A DNA stretch of 64,000 nt from an uncultured Oscillospiraceae bacterium (GTDB lineage: Bacteria; Bacillota; Clostridia; Oscillospirales; Acutalibacteraceae). Made by a program: the position numbers and the translations under genes. The DNA is taken from positions 24,680 to 88,679 of the forward strand of contig CABULH010000016.1 of assembly GCA_902492455.1 (NCBI GenBank), read 5' to 3'. Of this stretch, positions 59,646 to 64,000 are shown piece after piece (the first letter of the stretch is position 1; each line of letters begins with the position of its first letter). Below the pieces are notes generated by a model that had not been told where the DNA came from, searched no databases, and was given only the letters and a program-made list of their open reading frames with translations.

Positions 59646-60146
59646 TTAACCGCAGATTTCATGAATTTTGGCGGCCACATTCTCCGGCTCATCTTCCCCG
59701 CTTATCGTCACTGAAGCGGCGGCTTGATACAGCGGTTCCCGCCTGGCCATCAGTTCCCGCACGGCCGATTCCTTGTCCGGCCGGCGAAGCAGCGGCCGGG
59801 TATCGTCCCCTTCCAAGCGGCGCAGCACCGTTTCCGGTGAGACCTCCAGCAAGACAATGGTACCGGTGGCGGCCAGGGCGGCGGCGTTTTCCGAAAAGGT
59901 CAGTGCGCCGCCCCCGGCGGCGATCACTAGCCCTTCCGTCTTTGCCAGCGCGGCGCACGCTTCCCGTTCCCGGCGGCGGAAGTCCTCTTCTCCAAAGCGA
60001 TCAAAAATTTCCGAAACGGTCATGCCGGCCTGTTCCTCGATAAAGCTGTCCATATCCACAAACCGCCGGCCGGTGAGAACGGCCAAACGACGGCCCACCG
60101 TGGTTTTTCCACAGCCCATAAAGCCGCAGAGAATCACATTTTTCAT
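59646..60146 (-). CDS. aroK: Shikimate kinase
   Basis: A start at MKNVILCGFMGCGKTT after GGGAGG gives 166 residues. Walker A is GFMGCGKTT, the shikimate-binding Asp and Arg are in FVDMDSFIEE and FRRREREAC, and the GGG motif is VIAAGGGALT. It phosphorylates shikimate. It follows aroE after 13 bases and lies upstream of the separately promoted aroF operon. Confidence 0.95.
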   Translation of the reverse strand: MKNVILCGFMGCGKTTVGRRLAVLTGRRFVDMDSFIEEQAGMTVSEIFDRFGEEDFRRREREACAALAKTEGLVIAAGGGALTFSENAAALAATGTIVLLEVSPETVLRRLEGDDTRPLLRRPDKESAVRELMARREPLYQAAASVTISGEDEPENVAAKIHEICG

Positions 60147-60159
60147 AGAAATGGCCTCC

Positions 60160-61014
60160 CTACTGAAACAGCCGTTCCATCTCATCCTGGGCGTCGGCTA
60201 CCAACGCCTGGATATCCCTCTCCCGAAAAGCGGCGCCGTACCAGATGGTATGCGCTACAGCGGCCTGCCACACCAGCATGGGCATTCCGGCCACTGTTTT
60301 GGCGCCTGCCGCCGCAGCCATTTCCAGCAGCCGGGTACGCCGGGGATTGTATACCGCGTCAAAGACGGCGGCACAGCGCTCCACCGCCGCCTGATCCACC
60401 GGCGCAGCATCCGCATGCGGATACATTCCCACCGGCGTGGCGTTGATCAGCAGGTCGATTTCCCCTTGGCCGGCCAGCATATCCAGGGAGACGATGGTGT
60501 AGTCGGTGCCGGGGGCCAGGGTGAGAACATAGTCTTTCAGCGCCGCTGCGGCTTCCCGGTCCGCTTCCCGGACTGCATTAACGATGGAACAGCCCTCCAA
60601 AGCGGCTTCACAGGCGAAGGTGCGGCCTACGCCGCCGCAGCCCAGCAGCGCCGCCCGCCCCTTGAGAGGGACTCCCGCCGCTTTGAGGGCGCAGAGGAAG
60701 CCGTCCGCGTCGGTGTTATGGCCCACCGCGCCCTCCGGGGTGACAGCGATGGTATTTACCGAACGATAGAGGGCGGCCCGACCCTCCAGCCGGGTTAAAA
60801 AGGGAATCACCGCTTGTTTATGGGGAATGGTGACATTGAGTCCTCGGGTCTCTGCCAACAGGGCGGGAAGCTTCTGGGACAGGTCAGCCGGAGCGATATC
60901 CACGCTGCCGTAATCCTCTTCCCGGCCCTGCAGGGCAAAGAGGCGGCGGTGAATAAAGGGCGACATGCTGTGGCCCAAAGGATGACCAATCACGGCGTAA
61001 CGGGAGAAATCCAT
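60160..61014 (-). CDS. aroE: Shikimate dehydrogenase
   Basis: The product has 284 residues. The substrate-binding start is AVIGHPLGHSMSPFIHRRL, and the catalytic Lys and Asp lie in LNVTIPHKQAVIPF and GHNTDADGFL. The NADP motif is LLGCGGVGRTFA. It reduces dehydroshikimate. It begins the leftward aroE-aroK unit and has its own divergent promoter region shared with acpP. Confidence 0.95.
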   Translation of the reverse strand: MDFSRYAVIGHPLGHSMSPFIHRRLFALQGREEDYGSVDIAPADLSQKLPALLAETRGLNVTIPHKQAVIPFLTRLEGRAALYRSVNTIAVTPEGAVGHNTDADGFLCALKAAGVPLKGRAALLGCGGVGRTFACEAALEGCSIVNAVREADREAAAALKDYVLTLAPGTDYTIVSLDMLAGQGEIDLLINATPVGMYPHADAAPVDQAAVERCAAVFDAVYNPRRTRLLEMAAAAGAKTVAGMPMLVWQAAVAHTIWYGAAFRERDIQALVADAQDEMERLFQ

Positions 61015-61086
61015 CGAAAAAACTTCCTTTCCGGAATAATTTGGAGCGCAACGAAGAATAATTACAAAGAATTTGCGAAAAGGTCA

Positions 61087-61115
61087 TTGACAAATCGTGG
61101 GAATCCTAATACTAT
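61087..61115 (+). promoter_or_regulatory. acpP promoter
   Basis: TTGACA (61087-61092), 17 bases, TACTAT (61110-61115), about 160 bases before acpP. The transcript would include a GC-rich dyad region. Confidence 0.75.
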
Positions 61116-61135
61116 TTTGGTGTGATCCCGATTGA

Positions 61136-61196
61136 GCTGGTTCCCCCCGCAGGAGGGACCTTACTGTAAGGGGAGTACCCCTGCGCATGGGACCGT
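61136..61196. other. GC-rich dyad region between opposing promoters
   Basis: It contains GGTTCC/GGGACC and AGGGG/CCCCT hairpins and a CGCAGG-CCTGCG outer pair. It would be part of the 5' leaders of both the acpP and the aroE transcripts, in antisense to each other. No known riboswitch or small RNA was recognised. Confidence 0.45.
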
Positions 61197-61200
61197 TACT

Positions 61201-61229
61201 ACTATAGCACAAAGCCGCTTTCCTGTCCA
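61201..61229 (-). promoter_or_regulatory. aroE promoter
   Basis: On the minus strand TGGACA (61229-61224), 17 bases, TATAGT (61206-61201). It faces the acpP promoter, so the two transcripts would overlap by about 75 bases at their 5' ends. Confidence 0.7.
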
Positions 61230-61277
61230 TTTCCCGGAGGCGGGCCAATCCATTACTTTTTGGGAAGGATGAACGAG

Positions 61278-61505
61278 ATGGTATTAGAAAAGGTCAAGAT
61301 GATCCTCAGCAATCAGTTCGATGTGGAGGAAGACGCTATTACGCCGGAAACCAACATTGCCGACGATCTGGGCGCGGATTCCCTGGACGTGGTGGATATG
61401 CTGATGTCCCTGGAGGATGAATTCGATGTGGAGATCCCCGATGAGGAGATCGAGCGTATCCGCACGGTGGGCGAGCTGGTCTCCTATATTGAGGAGAACA
61501 TGTAA
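61278..61505 (+). CDS. acpP: Acyl carrier protein
   Basis: The product has 75 residues starting MVLEKVKMILSNQF. The phosphopantetheine Ser is in LGADSLDVVDMLMSLEDEF, and the acidic helix II is standard. An ATG at 61269 would add three residues. It carries acyl chains in fatty-acid synthesis. It is not surrounded by other fab genes here. Confidence 0.95.
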   Translation: MVLEKVKMILSNQFDVEEDAITPETNIADDLGADSLDVVDMLMSLEDEFDVEIPDEEIERIRTVGELVSYIEENM

Positions 61506-61581
61506 AATCATACAGGACTGGAATCTGCGCGCTGCGGCCGATGAGGCGGCGGCGCGTGTTTTTTTGGAGGATCCTTGGAAC

Positions 61582-62283
61582 ATGGAACGGCGGATCGTGG
61601 TAGAGGGCCGGGAGATCATGTATGAGCTGACGGCCAAGAAGGTGAAGAATCTGAATCTGCGGGTGCAGCCGGACGGGCGGATTACGGTTTCCGTTCCTCG
61701 CGGTCTCTCTCCGGTTCAGGCGGATCGGTTCGTTATCTCCCGGGGCGCTTGGCTGCTGCAGGCGCTGGAGCGGACGGCAGCCCGGCGGGAAGCCGGGGCG
61801 GCATCCGGCCCCCAGCTGTGGGGAAAACCGCTGGAGATCGTGGAGCGGACCGGTTCTCCGGCCGGCGCCGAATTGGTGAACGGACGGCTGCTGGTGACGG
61901 CTTCCGATCCGATTAAGCTGCCGGCTCTGCTTCGACGCTGGCAGTCAGAGCAGGCGGCGACCGCCTTTAAAGCACGGCTGGATCAGTTATACCCTTTGGC
62001 TGCCGCGGACGGGGTGGCGTATCCCCAGCTGCGGATACGGCGCATGACTTCCCGATGGGGCAGCTGCGCGGCGGGTATGGGGACGGTCACCCTCAACGCA
62101 GCCCTGCTGTCCCTGCCGCCCTTCTGCTTGGATTATGTCATTCTTCATGAGCTGGCCCATTTCATCCATCCCGACCACTCCCCCGCTTTCTATGCGGTGC
62201 TGGACCGATGGATGCCCAGGCACCGAGAGATACGGCGATGGATGCGGGAGGTTTCCCCGCGGGCGCTTCTCCTGGGGGAATAG
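61582..62283 (+). CDS. YgjP/SprT-like metallopeptidase (DUF45)
   Basis: The start after GGAGGATCCTTGGAAC gives 233 residues. The zinc motif is VILHELAHFIHPDHSPAFY (HExxH plus downstream His). RIRRMTSRWGSCAAGMGTVTLNAALLSLPP is the strongly conserved family block. The N-terminal strands (VKNLNLRVQPDGRITVSVP) also fit. YgjP-like proteins are predicted metal-dependent hydrolases; their substrates are not firmly known. It starts 76 bases after acpP. Confidence 0.88.
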   Translation: MERRIVVEGREIMYELTAKKVKNLNLRVQPDGRITVSVPRGLSPVQADRFVISRGAWLLQALERTAARREAGAASGPQLWGKPLEIVERTGSPAGAELVNGRLLVTASDPIKLPALLRRWQSEQAATAFKARLDQLYPLAAADGVAYPQLRIRRMTSRWGSCAAGMGTVTLNAALLSLPPFCLDYVILHELAHFIHPDHSPAFYAVLDRWMPRHREIRRWMREVSPRALLLGE

Positions 62284-62309
62284 GAAAACGGATTAATGGA
62301 ACCGAAAAA

Positions 62310-62344
62310 AGAGGCCGGCAACTCCTAACGAGTTGTCGGTCTCT
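62310..62344. repeat. Palindromic repeat, copy 1
   Basis: AGAGGCCGGCAACTC pairs imperfectly with GAGTTGTCGGTCTCT around a 4-base loop, after AAAAAA. It may also terminate the metallopeptidase gene. A near-identical dyad occurs at 62819-62851. Confidence 0.65.
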
Positions 62345-62393
62345 GATCTGGATGCTTTGAGAAAAAAGATGATTTCTCATGAAGAGCTGACAG

Positions 62394-62651
62394 TTACCCT
62401 TGCATGGATTCATTCCATTGCGACAGCCATTTGTGTTTATCTTTTGAAACGGCCTCCACTATATCCCGGCCGGAGCGAAACCCGTCAAATGTACCGGCGG
62501 CGATCTCCTGCAGAACCATATTGAGTATTTCCTCATAATACTTTTCCGGATTTGAATTGCTGTTAGTTTGGGTAAAATGCTGCCGCGTCTCCTGTTGAGA
62601 GATGCCGGCGTAGATTTCCTTTACTTCCTGCATTAATGTCTCTCTATCCAT
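62394..62651 (-). CDS. Small hypothetical protein
   Basis: The product has 85 residues after an AAGGGGGATTATT ribosome site. It is helical and acidic (DRETLMQEVKEIYAGISQQE, later YYEEILNMVLQEIAAG), with no signal or membrane segment. The gene lies between two copies of a palindromic repeat. I do not recognise a family. The good ribosome site supports a real gene. Confidence 0.55.
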   Translation of the reverse strand: MDRETLMQEVKEIYAGISQQETRQHFTQTNSNSNPEKYYEEILNMVLQEIAAGTFDGFRSGRDIVEAVSKDKHKWLSQWNESMQG

Positions 62652-63134
62652 AATAATCCCCCTTATATACTATGGATATATCGTTTACTTCTTGAAAGCT
62701 TTTATACAGTGCTTGTATGCAATAAGAGATAAATCTAACGCCGCCGCGACCTCTTATAGTCTGCGGCGGCGTTAAAGGATACGAAAAAATGCTGCCATGA
62801 CGGCGAGGAGAACAAAAAGCGGTCGGCAACTCTTTATGGGTTGCCGACCGCACATCTGGGAGTGCGAGATAAAATAAATCTCCGGCGCCGCAAGGCGCAA
62901 ACCGCAAAAGGCGGCAGCGAGCTGTCGTGAGAGCGCTTGCAACCGAACAGGCGAGCTGAGCGTGACTTTTGGCGATTGGGGATCACACAATACAATGCAA
63001 AGACCTTCCCAATGCCCGGGAGTACAAAGAATCCGCAGAAACACACTTGTGAAAAAATGCTTCTGCATTGCCACCATACTAACATCATTGGTCGTATGAT
63101 GAACTGCAGATTATATTGAGCCGGGAAAAAGATA
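62652..63134. other. Non-coding stretch with a repeat, no gene supported
   Basis: Open frames here lack ribosome sites and are biased in composition. Apart from the palindrome at 62819-62851 and a GCCGCCGC dyad near 62732-62772, no feature is clear. Confidence 0.5.
62819..62851. repeat. Palindromic repeat, copy 2
   Basis: GCGGTCGGCAACTC and GGGTTGCCGACCGC frame TTTAT. It shares the core CGGCAACTC, the preceding A run and a downstream ATCTGG with copy 1. Confidence 0.65.
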
Positions 63135-63176
63135 AAAATACCGATGAGAACTCAAATGAAACCTCATCGGTATTTT
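63135..63176 (-). terminator. Terminator of the DUF6512-like gene
   Basis: A perfect 14-bp stem (AAAATACCGATGAG and its complement) with a 14-base loop, followed by TTTTATC on the minus strand. Confidence 0.8.
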
Positions 63177-63183
63177 GCTTTGT

Positions 63184-63717
63184 TTATATCCCGTATGTTC
63201 CCGTAATCGGATCTTGGAACAGCGGTATCCGCGGCGCGGCAAAGGTAAACACCGCAAATAATACACCGATCAGGCAGATGACTCCAAAGGCGAGCCATGG
63301 CCGCTTGCACCGCAAACTGTTCTGTTTGAAAAGCCGTGTTTCAAGGAGGAACGCCCCCGCCGCCGAAATGAAGAATATCGCAATGTTGACCCAATCCGGC
63401 GATTTGCCGAGCACACCGTTGTAGGTGTAAAACAGCACGGGGATTAGCACAAGACCAGTCAAAGTTCCAACTAATTTCACACACCAAAAATTTTCGTAAT
63501 TCTTGAAGAAGCGGTTCTGTATCAGCGCGAAGATAAACAGAGGAAAGAACAGCAGCTTCATGTGCTCCCAGGTGGATTCGTTCACAGCCGAAAACGGAGC
63601 AATCAGAATGTTCCCCTTCGTCCAGTCGTACAGAAAATGCAGCAGCGTTCCGCCGAGCGCTGTCAAAGCAAACCCCGCAAAATGCCAAAGCGATAAATCC
63701 CGTTTCGTAAATCTCAC
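63184..63717 (-). CDS. DUF6512-like integral membrane protein
   Basis: A GTG start gives 177 residues with five or six hydrophobic segments. The block ALGGTLLHFLYDWTKGNILIAPFSAVNESTWEHMKLLFFP, which has charged residues in the first loop, is characteristic of a clostridial membrane-protein family I recall as DUF6512. Function unknown. The ribosome site (AGGCG) is weak. It appears to be a single-gene unit ending at the adjacent terminator. Confidence 0.75.
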   Translation of the reverse strand: MRFTKRDLSLWHFAGFALTALGGTLLHFLYDWTKGNILIAPFSAVNESTWEHMKLLFFPLFIFALIQNRFFKNYENFWCVKLVGTLTGLVLIPVLFYTYNGVLGKSPDWVNIAIFFISAAGAFLLETRLFKQNSLRCKRPWLAFGVICLIGVLFAVFTFAAPRIPLFQDPITGTYGI

Positions 63718-63806
63718 CGCCTATTATTGGGTATTAAAATTTTATGTATGAGTAAAAAACTTTATTCCTCCGTCCGCGCGTGATCATTTCTGCACCGCAG
63801 AAAAAG

Positions 63807-63843
63807 AAAAAGCCTTTGAATCACACGATTTCAAAGGCTTTTT
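63807..63843. terminator. Intrinsic terminator near the right edge
   Basis: AAAAAGCCTTTGAA pairs exactly with TTCAAAGGCTTTTT. It could serve a plus-strand transcript or a gene beyond the edge. Bases 63844-64000 contain no supported gene. Confidence 0.75.
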
Positions 63844-64000
63844 GTAAAAACGAGACAAAATGAATCCGAACGTTTTTTAAAGGGGATTTGAACCCTCGTA
63901 TCACATAAAAAGTTGGTAGCGACAGTGAACCGTCGTGAGGACGCTGATAATGTAGAATAAGTTTCGCAAAAAGAAAAGTGGATAAAAGAAGACATGGATT

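Noticed and set aside
61136..61196. 6S, SRP RNA or known riboswitch in the acpP-aroE gap
   Set aside because: None of the conserved cores I know of these RNAs is present; only generic hairpins are seen.
62644..63088. Three overlapping minus-strand frames of 84-101 codons
   Set aside because: They cross the palindromic repeat, lack ribosome sites and have Arg/Cys-biased composition.
63881..63925. T-arm-like sequence on the minus strand
   Set aside because: The sequence resembles GGTTCAAATCC of a tRNA, but stems do not pair properly and no acceptor or anticodon arm is found.

Overview
The window looks like the chromosomal replication-origin region of a Gram-positive anaerobe of the Clostridia, most likely in or near the Oscillospiraceae/Ruminococcaceae (inference). 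The grounds are the rpmH-dnaA-dnaN-recF-remB-gyrB-gyrA order, strong AGGAGG ribosome sites, sigma-A type promoters, a DnaD/DnaI-type helicase-loading pair and a Firmicutes-type conjugative element. No rRNA gene, CRISPR array or complete tRNA gene was seen.

Region 1 (1-21.7 kb) is the right-hand part of an integrative conjugative element. Its genes all run on the minus strand: a Rep/DnaD-like protein, a sigma-like regulator, a terminator, then the type IV secretion genes (VirB2-like, TrbL/VirB6, NlpC/P60-3D wall hydrolase, PrgI, VirB4, three accessory proteins, VirD4). An S1-domain protein, an AbiE toxin-antitoxin pair with a frameshifted toxin, an unknown protein, a lipoprotein and a thioester-domain surface adhesin follow; the adhesin runs off the left edge. 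An insertion sequence sits exactly between the virD4 stop codon and the ribosome site of the S1 gene. The element ends at a 3' tRNA fragment (21689-21732) with its terminator. Relaxase and integrase are not in the window.

Region 2 (21.8-26.9 kb) holds a GH128-like lipoprotein, mscL, a YkuE-type metallophosphoesterase and an ArsB/CitMHS-type anion transporter.

Region 3 (26.9-51.1 kb) is the origin. On the minus side are rpmH, rnpA, yidD, yidC and jag. On the plus side are dnaA, dnaN, an S4 gene, recF, remB and gyrB, then five tandem YcxB-like membrane-protein genes, gyrA, rsmA, a DnaD protein, an MFS efflux gene, a DnaI-like loader and a pseudokinase with PASTA domains. The MFS gene has an erm/cat-like translational attenuator, with a leader peptide and four mutually pairing segments, the last of which contains the ribosome site.

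Region 4 (51.2-64 kb) holds a DUF6591-like lipoprotein next to a truncated XRE regulator, then an aromatic amino-acid cluster on the minus strand: aroE-aroK, then aroF-tyrA-cupin-aroB-aroA-aroC-pheA. The second block is preceded by a consensus promoter, a 33-codon leader peptide rich in Phe and Tyr, and an intrinsic terminator, so it is probably controlled by ribosome-mediated attenuation. acpP diverges from aroE and is followed by a YgjP-like metallopeptidase, a small unknown gene, repeated palindromes and a DUF6512-like membrane protein.
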